Positions 44,901-56,700 of a DNA stretch of 64,000 bases are shown here, piece after piece. The number at the start of each line of letters is the position of its first letter. Position 1 is the stretch's first letter. Below the pieces are notes generated by a model. That model did no database searches and was not told the origin of the DNA. It saw nothing but the letters and a program-made list of their open reading frames with translations. A program made the position numbers and the translations under genes. Location: NCBI RefSeq assembly GCF_910589235.1, contig NC_060963.1:6959001-7023000 (forward strand). The letters are read 5' to 3'. The stretch comes from Vespa crabro (Eukaryota > Arthropoda > Insecta > Hymenoptera > Vespidae).

Positions 44901-47128
44901 TATCTTCTAAAGTTTCTCTTTGCAAGACTTCTATTCCCAAATCTCTTTCAGTTCATTATCGTCAATCAATCGGATTAGTTAATAAAATTGATTCTCCTTC
45001 TATTAATATCTTTTAAAATGCTAAACTGCACCTTTTCGATTCTGTATAAATTAATTACTTTCAATGATTAATTTCAATTGAAAATACAATACGTTCACAT
45101 ATATGTGATGATGAAGTTATTATTGGCATTTTCAATATTAAAAAAAGAAAAGTGTTGTTTGTTTAGATATAAAATACGAAAATAAAAAAAATACTTGCAG
45201 TATCTTATTTATATCAATATAAAATATTACAAGTTATCAAAAAAAAAAAAAATGCTACAGTGTTATTTATTTTCCACTAAAAATATTAATAATTATATAT
45301 TAATAATTATTTATTTAAATATAAGATACCGAACATTTTTTCAATAGAAATTACAATAATGTCTGTTATTTATTTATATATAAAATATTAAACATTCTCT
45401 ATAAAAAATATTAGTGTTATTTAAATATAAACTATTAAAAATTCCGATATTATTATTCCAATTCAATATTATAATGATCCTAGAGATAATCTCAAGTTAA
45501 TGAAGTCATGTTATATACCATTTATATTCACCTATATACACACACACACAGAAACGTCGATAAGTGTCGTGGTTGCTTACTATCTTGTCTCATTAAAACT
45601 CGCTGTTAATCGTCCTTGTCGCACAAGATTAAATGAAATTCCTCAAGTTGTACTTTCAACTAACTCTTGAACTCGACTTATGTTGGAATGCTGAACATTC
45701 CTGGAAGTATCGGATGCAATTAACTTATATAAATAATACAAAACACCAGTCAAATATTGAAATCTTTTCTCTTCCTAAATATCGTGATAAATAAATTATT
45801 TTTACAATTAACTGGTAATAATTTAAATAAACAATCCGGTAATCCAATTTAAATGAGTTAAGCGGTATAATCTCAAATAAATCTTACTTTTATTATACTC
45901 AATGTAATATCGTTCTCTTTAATATTGAACTTAGAAGGTCGAGAAGAAAGAGAGAGAGAGCGAGAGAGAGATTTAAGCAAAAAAAAGTGAAAGAAAAGAA
46001 AAAGAGAGTAGATTACAAATAAAAGCTGGACCTTCGAGCTGTGAAATCTCCTACGGGAGGGAAGAGCGACATCGAAATAGCAATAAAGGTAACCAATCGT
46101 CGAATTTTCTTCGACTTATTTCCTTCCAAGGGAACATTCTTTCAAAGGCAGCTGACAGGTTTATCAGATTTATCGCTACGATAAAAAGACGAGCTTTACG
46201 TAATTTTATTGTAAGAACGACGAAGCTTTTTGAATTTTCCTTTCTACGAATGAACTTTCGATATTTAACCTTCCCCTACCATAACGATCGTCGAACAAGC
46301 AAACTATTTTCATGATAAACAAAAAAATTTCAAACCTATCGAATCGAGAACATCGATCGGTCGATCGTAGATCGTCGATCGATTCTCCGCTTTAAATTCG
46401 ATTTAGAAACGGTTTAATTTTCTATCGTAAATTTCTAACTAACCGAAACTAACCGTTCGAATAACCGCGATAGTAATTCGCTTTCTGCGTAGCATAGCCG
46501 GCTTTCATAAATCATCTGCAGTTCATAGAAAAAAAAGGACCGTCGTAGAAAAGCGGTAGTACCGATATATCGACGTGTGTAATACGAAGCACGAATTGGC
46601 TTAAAAGAAATCGGATATCAGCTCGTAGCGATGATAATGCCTCGTCCTCGTTCCAAAAGAAAAGCTTTAAATTTTCGAGAAAATAGAAAAAAAGGAAAAA
46701 TAAAGAAAGAGAAAGAGATGAAAAGTGGATACTTATATCGGGATCTATTGAAGAATGGAAAATTCTTCTCTAGCAAAATTCTTCAAAAGAAAGGGACGAT
46801 ATTGTTTCGTCATATTCTTCTGCAACTATAAATACATATATAAATATATGAGTATAGAAAACACATAAATATCTTTGACATCTAACTTAGCATTGAATTC
46901 TTTCAATTGTTATCTTTTAGCGGACGATTTGTTCGAATCATTCAAAAGATTAATCTCGGAAGTTAAAGAAGCTATCATTTCTAAAAAATAATCGTTATAC
47001 GTATAAATTATTATATCCTCTCGTCACGTTCATCGAGCAAAGTCGTAACGCCCACCACATGATAGGCTTTTCGCACGAACGACCATCGATAATCCGATAA
47101 GAAAAAAAAGGAGCTTGATCAGGAAAAA

Positions 47129-47168
<40 letters not shown>

Positions 47169-48264
47169 AAGTCACTTTATAATGGCGTACCGTTGATATA
47201 TCGATACGAGACCAAGCCAATCCTTCGAACGACGTTTGGACGTCCTGAAAAGGATGATCCTGCACCATTAACATCGTTTACTTTTCATCGAGTCAACCAA
47301 TACCGATAATAATATTCACAGAAAAATGTTCTCGCACGAGGGATAAAGAAATATATACATACGTACAAATACATAGATAAGTAAATAGAAGAGCGATGGA
47401 ATATATAATTCTCAAAATATTAAAAAAACTAAAACAAAAAAAAAATTTTCTTAACGTTGACCAGAATTAATGAATTTATAGTAAACCAAGTTCGAGAGAT
47501 TTCTGCATCGTTATTTCAAGCTTAACTTTTTGCAAAATACTCCTATAGTTAAATCAATCCTTTGTTAAGGATATTCATTGTTAAATCTCCACTAATTAGA
47601 AGCAGCTGTACATGTGGTATATTTATAGAATAAAGATCAACAACATTAAAGGACTCAATACAAATTCTGATGCTTATCATCCCTATCTTGTTCTCGTAAA
47701 TATAATCACAAGGTTCTTTTGGTTATCTCTGAGAATTAATTCTAATCGATATTGAGAAACATACTAACATACCTATAGACAGGCACACAAAGGAAGAAAG
47801 TTAAAATAAAAAATATGGAAATTTTGAAAAACATAAATAGCAAAATTTATAGAACCAACTGTAAAAAGATATAAAAAAAAAAAGAAAGAAAGAAAGAAGG
47901 CACGTCAAAGTTTCATCGACGGAAACACTACTGATCATACTCTTCACCGCTGTAAATGACAACAATAAATCATAGCGCGCAAACCATTCTATAGACAGCA
48001 ACATATCAGACGACATCGTGCGTCGTTCCTGTGAACATGATTAATGTGTTTTGTTCGCACGTAAAGTTTTGCGAATTGATTTGCGATATTAAAATTACGT
48101 GTATCGTAAACATTATTAAAATGACGTTTAAAAGTACGTAAACATTACATTTATCGTAACAAAAATAGAAATATTTTGAGCGTTAATTATCGCTTTTATA
48201 TGTAAATCTAAAACGAAGATAAAAGAAAATTACACATATTAATTATCCCACCAAGAAATTTCAA

Positions 48265-48296
<32 letters not shown>

Positions 48297-51176
48297 CTGC
48301 AATACTTGATTCCACCCTATATAGTATTCCCGCTCAATTACACGTACATACCTACCTACTTGAAAAGCGAAACAGGATCTTCTTAGAAGATTCGTTACTC
48401 TCCCCTTTGCCTTTCGCTTCGCCTAAGATCTCGTTTAAACGTCAGATTTTATACCTCGAATGTTCCTTTACCAATCCGATTGGCGTGAAAGTCTTCAAGC
48501 TTCTTAAGAACGAACGATCTTTGACGGAACTCGTAATTAACTTTCTTTGACGGTTAAAGCAAAAAAAACTAAAAAAAAGTGTAATGAACAATCCTTTTCA
48601 ATAAAGAACTAAATATAACATTAAATATATACTCGGTTTTCCGTATTCTCGATATTCTTTCTTTTCTACGATTATGTCGAAGAACCGTCCTAGTTTACGA
48701 AGAAGTTCTTCAATATTCTAGTAGGAATTCATCTAGGAAGAAACTTCAAGAAAGGGTAACAGACAATTGTCCTTTGGTGCTTACAACCTCTATTGCATTT
48801 ACCTAACATGGTCTTCATATATTGTACACATACGTATAAAATACATTCACGAGTATCTATACCTATGTCTATCCTTTTCGATCTTTGCATAAGTATATAT
48901 GCGTATGTATATATTCCTTTTATTTTCTTCATTTAAGAGAACACCAATGACTTCTTCTCAAATACCCATATTTGTGCTTCCCATTATACGACTATTTCTC
49001 CGTATACGTTTCAATTTTGATAATGAAATTTTTAATAATGAAATCTTTGGAATTTGTATATAAAGTTCTTTCTTCGTTTTTCTTTTCCTTTTTTACAATT
49101 ACCATGATGTATGTGTTAAAAAAGAAAAAAAACCTGCATAGTATGCAATAAAATGAAATTATCTGTATCGACAACTGGTCGAGAACAGAAACCGAAAACT
49201 ATGTGAAATTTTAGAATTCATTATAACGTATGATAAATTCATTGTAATACGATGAATAATATAATCTGCGAATGATCGGGAATTCTCCAGTTAAAAGTAT
49301 TTCGAAACGCAATATTTAGTATAATGAAGTATAATCGAAATTTGATAATAAATAGTCAACGAAAAAGAGAGAGAGAAAAAGAGAAAGAACAAATGGAATT
49401 TCTCAAATCTGTTATAGGAACTCAACGATTAGTTTATCACCGAAATCCAAGTCGAAATTAAGATTCTATTTTTAGAAAGAAAGAAAAAGGAAAAAGAAGA
49501 GAAGAAGTTAATTGCTATCTATTCATTCGTTTAACGCTCACAGCAATCGCGTTGGTGGACGCATTTACTAGTAATAATTCAAGAGAACATTCGCACGAAA
49601 TCTCGTGGCCCACGAGTTCGTAGAAAGAAGCATAAAATTTGTCGAACGGTATTGAACGCACGTGCCAAAAAAGAGATATAAATTAGGATTAAAGTTTCTC
49701 GACGATTGTATCTTACCTAACTAATAGGAATTATAGAACATTAAAAATATGTAATAATTATAAAGGTTTTCCCTTTTCATTCTTTTCTAAGATTAGTAAT
49801 AAAAAAAATTTTGTATAGAAAAAGAAAATAATAGAGTATTTTTTCTAAGTTTCTCTCACTTTTTTTAGTCTGAATTTCCGATGATACTAAACTAACACAA
49901 ATAACCATACATATCAATTTTTCATGAAGAAAAGAATAAGAGTTTTACGATCGAGAGAAGATATTTCGCAGAGAGACAATCTTGCCTAGAGAATAAGTAC
50001 ATAGGTCTTAAAAGTCAAGAAAAGAAACGATAGAAAAGTTTGCGAGAAGACTTAAAAGGAAAAGTTCTTCGTGTCAAGAAACTATTAGAAAGGAAAATGA
50101 AAAAGAGAGAGAAAAAGATATATATACAGTAGTATTTATACATTAAATTGACATTGTTAAATTAAAAAAAATTTGTAAGGACGAAATGAAAACAAAGAGA
50201 TAAAAAACATGAAGAAGATCGTCTATTTCCTAAAGATATAACAACGATTAATTAACGTATTCATTCATAATTTTATTTAAGATTATATTCATATTTATCT
50301 GGTTATCAAACCAAAAGCGTAACTTATGTCACAAGCCAGACAAATGTACACCGCAGTTCGCACAAAGAATCTAGGTCAATGAGCTTAACAGTGATTTTCA
50401 CGATACTTTAATATTTTACTTATGCTACTTTACTTTTATTTTATGCTAAAATCTATTGAAAATAAAGCTTCAAACAATTCGTTAGAAGAAAAGAACGTTA
50501 TCTAAGATCACTTTTGTTATAACCGTGTATTAGTTCACTGATAATCACAAAGGTAGGAAAAAAAATGAAACGTGTTGAAATGAGGAACCAAATAAATCGA
50601 ATTTCACTGTAACATTTGCTTTCTCATAAATGATAATAGTAATCACGAGTAATCCCATTAATCGATTCAATCTCCTACAACACAATCCTAAAGTCGTCCA
50701 AATCATTAGAATCTTGCAATCAATGAAAATCGTACGAATAATGAACTTAACACTTCTTACGTACCATTAATTCGAATCAATGTAACATCGAAAATTCCTC
50801 AATAGTTTATCATATGCTATTCGATGATTACACCCGGTTAAACAAACCAATTGTATGAAATTAAAGTTCACCGTAATAGAGAAAAAAGAAAGTTAAAGAA
50901 ATCACTCAAAAATCGTTAGAATGGTCGAAACAATTTTTGGATGAGTCAATACGAACGTATATTGAATTTTTATTAAACTTTTACGCACATAATTAAAAAA
51001 CAAAAAAGAAAAAAAAAAGAAAAAGTTTAACTCAAAGAATACAACAACAAAAAAATAACAAAATGAATGATATAATAAATAATTTGAGATTTGGAAAAAC
51101 TCACCGTTGGAAGAAAAATCGCGTTGACTATGGCGATATAAAGAAGTTTTACGAAGTAGCTTCCAGTGAAGCCCAT
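40684..51176 (-). CDS. Nplp1: neuropeptide-like precursor 1 (Nplp1), isoform ending in the distal exon
   Basis: Minus-strand exons are 51176-51105, 44087-43672, 43579-42750 and 40745-40684, all in phase, for 459 residues. MGFTGSYFVKLLYIAIVNAIFLPT is a signal peptide. The proprotein holds a series of peptides of the form (N/S)-(I/V)-x-S-L-A-R-x(4)-L-P between dibasic sites: SLATLAKNGDLP, NVGSLARDFALPPTAG, NIASLARDHTLPSG, NIGSLARDRALPLAG, NIAALARTYMLPQSG and SVASLARNSAWPDSM. Gly before KR or RR predicts C-terminal amidation at several. Longer spacers such as the one ending TGQYPNTEKR are also released. This pattern is diagnostic of insect Nplp1. The distal exon adds GRIPQMGPRPTTPPTRRLGR after FM. 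Expression is expected in neurosecretory cells with regulated secretion. An alternative 3' end is listed separately. Confidence 0.85.
42242..51176 (-). CDS. Nplp1: Nplp1, isoform ending in the proximal exon (extra LAR peptide)
   Basis: The first three exons are shared (51176-51105, 44087-43672, 43579-42750). They are followed by 42423-42242, giving 499 residues. The acceptor is ACTCTCAG. The exon continues the frame from the split Gly codon and encodes, after a KR site, HIGSLARQGLLPSL, plainly a further peptide of the same family. It then runs to a TAG at 42244-42242. A strong internal donor (GTAAGAG at 42348) could instead end this exon at 42349, leaving a 75-nt cassette that is in phase with the distal terminal exon. 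Which form dominates cannot be told from sequence. Confidence 0.7.
42751..43578 (-). CDS. Nplp1: Nplp1 main peptide exon
   Basis: The exon (43579-42750) carries the run of four consecutive LAR-type peptides, the SVASLARNSAWP peptide, spacer peptides bounded by KR, RR and KK, and the acidic spacer before EKRFMG. The donor GTAAGG follows ATGG. Reading past the donor gives only KDDFRNF and a stop, which I regard as intron. Confidence 0.92.
43941..44087 (-). CDS. Nplp1: Nplp1 exon 2, upstream 49 codons
   Basis: After acceptor TTACAG the exon opens IVCQEEEINNQCIPKKDF and runs on to the Met at 43940 without interruption, then to the donor at 43671. The segment begins without an in-frame Met, so it depends on joining to the signal-peptide exon 7 kb upstream (phase 0 on both sides). 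It contains two Cys residues that may pair, or pair with the Cys in EICIPVSLYLELF. Confidence 0.85.
44088..51104 (-). other. Nplp1: Nplp1 intron 1 (7.0 kb)
   Basis: Mostly AT-rich, with few microsatellites (short GA runs near 45950, 47140, 48265). A cluster of overlapping CGATCG words lies at 46351-46385. There are short open frames on both strands but none with a domain, signal peptide or splice support. Confidence 0.75.
51105..51176 (-). CDS. Nplp1: Nplp1 exon 1, signal peptide
   Basis: ATG at 51176-51174 begins 24 codons: a short polar start, a lysine, then a hydrophobic core LLYIAIVNAIFLPT. The donor is GTGAGT at 51104. It joins in phase 0 to exon 2. An upstream in-frame ATG (MEIRVERT) exists at 51218, but it would put charged residues ahead of the signal peptide, so the inner Met is preferred. 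Confidence 0.8.
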
Positions 51177-51249
51177 TTCCGTGAAGATACCACGCGTCCT
51201 TTCTACACGGATCTCCAAAAGTGAGTACCGCTTCGACTACGTTGCCTCC

Positions 51250-51256
51250 TTATATA
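51250..51256 (-). promoter_or_regulatory. Nplp1: candidate TATA box of Nplp1
   Basis: TATATAAGG on the minus strand lies about 75 nt before the start codon and predicts initiation near 51225. A perfect hairpin (51280-51313) sits immediately upstream. Confidence 0.5.
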
Positions 51257-51279
51257 GGTTGGATATTGGCCGCGCAGGC

Positions 51280-51313
51280 GTTTCGACCCCCCATAGAAAT
51301 GGGGGGTCGAAAC
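51280..51313. repeat. perfect hairpin immediately upstream of the Nplp1 TATA box
   Basis: Arms 51280-51294 (GTTTCGACCCCCCAT) and 51299-51313 are exactly complementary, with a 4-base loop AGAA. It includes runs of six C and six G. It may be a regulatory palindrome or a remnant of a small insertion. Confidence 0.93.
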
Positions 51314-53499
51314 CCCTCCTACATACCCAATGGTGGTTGATATTTACGCACACCTGCATCAAATGATGTAACCGGCACGCAATACGCATATATTTCATGC
51401 GCTTCTAGCCTTCTGTTTTTCGAGCCAACCCCTGGGAGAGAAATAGATAGAGAAAGAGAGAAAGAGAGAAAAATAGATGAAAGGAGAAAAAGAAAGAGAA
51501 AGGGAATAAAGGCAGTTTAAAAATCACGGCCGAAGCTAATATGCGGAGATTATTGCGTGTTGACGGGAAAAAAATAAAGAGAAAAAGAGATAGAAAAAGT
51601 ACCAAAATCGTATCTCCAACCTTCTATTTTACAACCGTATTTCATTGGATACACTCGCGCAATCTTTATCTCGTAGATCTATTTTTTTTTTCATTCGAAA
51701 CTTAATTATTTGCTAGTAGCAAAGTCTGAAAAACTTCTACATATTGTATCTCTTAATTAAAATTAAAATAATATACACATATATACTAGATATAGTAAAA
51801 TCATGTACTCTGAAAATGTCATCTTCGATTTTTATCTTCACAGTATATATGTTTTATCAATGATATACACATTCTAAAACACATATCTCAACAATACTCG
51901 ACTGATTCGTAAATGTTAATGAAAACATCGAAACTAAAATAACTATTTTAAATGCGACATGCACGCGCGGTTGCGTACACTTTCACGACGGCCGGAAATT
52001 TGATTTCAAGCGTTGTTTACGTATGAAGAGTATTGGGTATTCGTACCCATTCAAAATGTATATACATATATGTTCGCAAATGAATGTATGAATCCACCAA
52101 ACTGAATAATTTCTTCGATGAATGAAAATCGACATGACTTTTTTTTTAATTTTCCTTTCGTTTTTTTTTTTTTTTTTTTTATTTTCAACATTAAATATAC
52201 ATTGGTGTACCTATCTCTCCCCCCCCCTCTCTCTCTCTCTCACGTATACAAATTTTATTTGTAGCATAGAGAATATAAATAAAAAAGTTAGACAAGAATA
52301 TGCGAATAGAAATAAGGATCCTGAGTTTCGCGTAACGTTGCTCGTGTGCCTAGGGAAAACGAAACGAGAAAGGCAATATTTTATGTTCCAGTAAAGTCGA
52401 ATACGATTGGCATCGTATTTTGATACCGTGTCTTTTGGGATTACTCTGTACGCCTGAAAAACCACGTATATAATTCACGTTGATTAAGACGATCGGATTC
52501 TATGGTTTGACATTTTCAAGCTAACGAATTGAAATTTGCAACGTCGTTATAACATATCTAGAGCTAAATAGGTTTTTATAAAGCTATTTATAAAAAAATA
52601 TTAGATATATAAATAACGTCAAGAAAGATATGAAGTTCAACGGACAAGTAGTAAGCACACGTGTGGCAATAATCAGACTGCCGGTGGGTAGATCAGTAGT
52701 ACGCGTCAATAATAGAGAATACTGAGCGACAAAAGGAGATAGTTCCGTTTATATACAGGCATATACGGCAAAGTTATAAATCTTAAATGAACGGGAGAAA
52801 ATGTTTGCCTCGTTTTTTCTAATTAATTACAAAATGAAAAATTATAAATTCGCGCATTAGAATATCAAATTCGTTATGTTAATTATAAAAGAGAAAAAAA
52901 AAAAGAACGAAAATAGAAAAGGTACTGGGTACACATTGAAATGGATCATTTTATACGAAGAATGGTAGTCGTTAAATATATTGACTGTCGATAATTATAA
53001 TCAATATACATAAACGTATTTACAATAATAAATGCTTAATCCTACCATGATAGCGTAGAAAGGAGGTCACTTAATATTTGCTTTAAACTTTAGGATCGAA
53101 ATTCACGTGGTTGCAAAACTATTAGCTAGAAAGTCGTCTCTTGAACCTAAATTTCATCGAATACAGTCTCTTCAAAGTTAATTCATTGATATAATTATAT
53201 TTAATCCGCTGTTATTCTTATTTGAGAGATTGTTTTAAGCACCGTCGCTTTATTCTAACATACCTTAGCGAAAATCGGTAAATAGAAAAACTCGTACTTC
53301 GTTCGACAATGTGTGATTTCTTTTTAATCAGTTTTTGAATAAATTAAAAGTTCAAGAAGAACGATAATTTCTTTCTTAATTTTATAGAAGCTCATAATAT
53401 ATACAATATTAGAATATCGTTAACACATCCAGCACACAATGAAAGCTGTTTAATTTCGTTTATGTAGTTCTAAAATTGAACTAATATTCTTTGTGACAA

Positions 53500-53577
<78 letters not shown>

Positions 53578-53756
53578 AAATATCACAATGAGGAAAAAAG
53601 TGCATAAACTCTTCACTGATTCTTTCTATAACAAGCTTATACTAAACTCATGTAAAATAAATGAGATATAAATGTAAGATGAATGATAACATCAACGATA
53701 CTCTACAATCATTGACGATGCTTCTTTAAATATTTGGATATAAAGGATCTTTATTT
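51314..53756. other. intergenic region between Nplp1 and Rif1
   Basis: AT-rich with short homopolymer runs and a long (TA)n at 53504-53575. It contains the Nplp1 upstream region and the Rif1 3' end. No coding exon was recognised. Confidence 0.65.
53504..53575. repeat. (AT)n microsatellite, about 36 units
   Basis: The longest perfect dinucleotide run in the right half, about 72 bases, located just beyond the Rif1 3' end. Confidence 0.97.
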
Positions 53757-56700
53757 TCATTTTTCATTTTCCTCCGAAGATAATTTAGCTTTCATCGAAT
53801 CATGATATGCATCCAATAATTCTTTAGGACTTAATTTTGAACTGATTGCCTTATAAATCTTAAGTAATTCGTCTCTTTCACTTTTGCTTTCGACATGCGA
53901 CAATACTAATTCAGTAGACCACAACTTATCGAATACATCTTGTATAAGAGCTGGATTCTGTAACTTAAGCGTTTCTGTTATGTCGGTTAAACTACTATTT
54001 TGCAAAGCAATATCCAAAACGAGTTGCGGTGGAATTAGTTCGTCGTTTGCAACTGTATGACTAATTATTACATCCATGGGAACTCTCTTTAACATATCAC
54101 TGAAACACGACAGATCTGTCATAGGAGTTTTAATACCATCATTGTCTTCCTTTTTCAATATCACTGATAACATTGCAGCAAGTTCCGAAGATGTACATTT
54201 TTGACATACAAAATCTTTTATTTCCTTGAAATCAAAAATGTTCATGCAATCGCCAATCGTAATTTTTTTCCGATATGCATTGAGAACTTTATGGAAAAAT
54301 TGTTTGTCGCCACTAAAAATATCGGGAAGTCTTAAAAGAACTTTATTAATACCGCAACCACGACATGCAGATTTTAATTTCGTTTCGTAGTAACTTCCGT
54401 TATTGTCAAGTCCAAGTAGTTTCAACGTTTCCTTTTCAAATTCTGCTTCTGGCAAAGCTCTCGTTTTCATCTATAAAAATTGTTTACATGAGATTATATT
54501 ATTTATATAAAACCAATGTAACACAACCAAAACTTTTAACTGTTCTTACCTTATAATGTGCAAGTATACTTTCAGAAGTACTTCGTTTGACAGCACTTTG
54601 CATTACTAAATTAACATCGATTTCATCCAAAAGATCTTCTAATGCCATTTGAGCTTCGACGGATTTTGTTGCTACATTTGCAGATTGTGAACATACCATT
54701 GAATCAGTACAAACACCGACAGATTTAGTCGTACAGTTTGAATCGACCATTGATACTTTGATAGTCGATGGTATCTGAGATGAAACGTTAAGGTTGCTTG
54801 ATTCCGTTGTACATGCATTATCAGTATTTGTGAGTATTTCTGTTTGGCAGGCCATGTCAAGTACTTCCTTTTGCAAATCGCAATTTGTTGTTTTAGTTTC
54901 AGTGATCGAAAGACTAGAATGTAATTCGAAACAAGATTTCGGACTTTTCAATCCTACCAAATTTTTATTAATGTAATGTTGTAAAATCTTTTTAACAAAC
55001 TGAACTTTAGAATTACCCTTTACAGGCATTCTATTTACTTCACGAGAAGTTAATTGTGCAAGATCACCGATATTAATTATGTTTCTACTTGAGAAATAAG
55101 AATTCAAATGTTTAATCCACGACGGATAAGTCAAGTATTCGGTTATAGTATTTATAGGATCTTGACACGACATCAATTCTAAACAAATTGGTTGTGTATC
55201 ATTTAAAAGTTCTGGATTAGAACTTTTCAAGCTAGATTCGCTAGCTTGGCTCACAGGTAAACTCCCAAATATTGAATCTGTTACTGGTAATGTATCTTGG
55301 TCCGCAATATTTTCTGATGTTTGTGTACTAGTTCGTAAAGGTTTCCCGCAAAATACTTCATCTGAATTCGCTGTAGAATTCAAACTAGTAATATTTCCCA
55401 CATCTACCGTATCTTCTAAATTTTCTGCATTAGTTGTAATATTTAATTGTGGAGAAACTGCTGAATCGTTTTCATCAGTAACATCTTTATCTTCGTTTTG
55501 TGGCTGATCCGTATTATCTTTATCATCCGCACTACCAAACATATCTTGCTGAGTTTCAGATTCTTGGGATTGAAATATTTCGTCATTTTTAGTCGACGAT
55601 GGAAACTGTGCCTCCTTAGGAATGGTCGTATCTTCTATCATTTCTACTTGTTGGGACAAATTATCTAATGTAACTTCAGTGTATAACTTTGCTTCTGAAA
55701 TTTCGCTCATGTTCTCTGAAAAACTGCAGGTTGTATGATCATCTATTACCATATTGTCATCAGTATATTCTAATTCCTCGGCTATTTTTGTTAATAATTC
55801 ATTCTCCCTTTCACATTGTAAATCGACTTCACATCCGTAATCTGGTTGTACTTCAACATTCTTATCTTTTACTGTATCAATTTGAATGAATTTAAGTTTT
55901 GTTTGCTTTATTCGTTGCGGCGTATCCTTACGAAACAATAAAATACGAGAAGATAATTTATTTGCTTTATCGGGAGAATCAGTAAGCGTAATCTCATAAC
56001 CCATTTGCTTAGAAACTGGAGGGTCAGCGAAACTAACTCGTTTTCTCTATAAAAAAAAAAAAAAAATAAGTAGATACGTGACCAAAGATACATATATATA
56101 TAAAATTATGAAAATTAAAAAAATACCTTATTTGATGCTGTAGTTTCTAAATCACATTCTGTTAGAGCCATCCGATGTCGCTTAAGAATACTAGCACTAG
56201 GTGATGCAGTTAATGATGGAGGATTAGCACTGGACCATTCTAGCATAGGTAATTCTGTTTTTTCCTGAGACGGCGATAAACTTCCGTCATTTCCTTTCTC
56301 AACTGTATTTTCCAAGCTGATTAGCATATAATCAGGTATTGTTTTCTCCACATTGGAAGAAAGTTTTTCACCGTCATTTTTTAAATTAGAAAACGATTTA
56401 ATTGGCGAAGATGAAATATATTCTCCAGATTTCATATTATTAAATATTTTTTCTTGGCGGCTACTACATGGACCTCCAATTTTATCATTATCTTTAAATA
56501 TCATAATTTTATCTTTTTTCCCTATCTGCATCTCGTTTTCTCCTTCTTTAGATTTAATCTTCTTTATATCTTCGTCCGTTTTTACACTTTGACTATTAGT
56601 TTCTGTTATTATTTGTTTTGTAACTAAACCCAACATATGAGCTGCGCGACCTCCCTTAGTTGGATAAGCTTTTAATTTTAAAAGTCGCTTAATATTATTT

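Noticed and set aside
46351..46385. Cluster of CGATCG words in Nplp1 intron 1, considered as an insulator-type site
   Set aside because: CGATCG is frequent throughout this CpG-rich genome; it matches neither the TATCGATA nor the CGATA-cluster pattern well.
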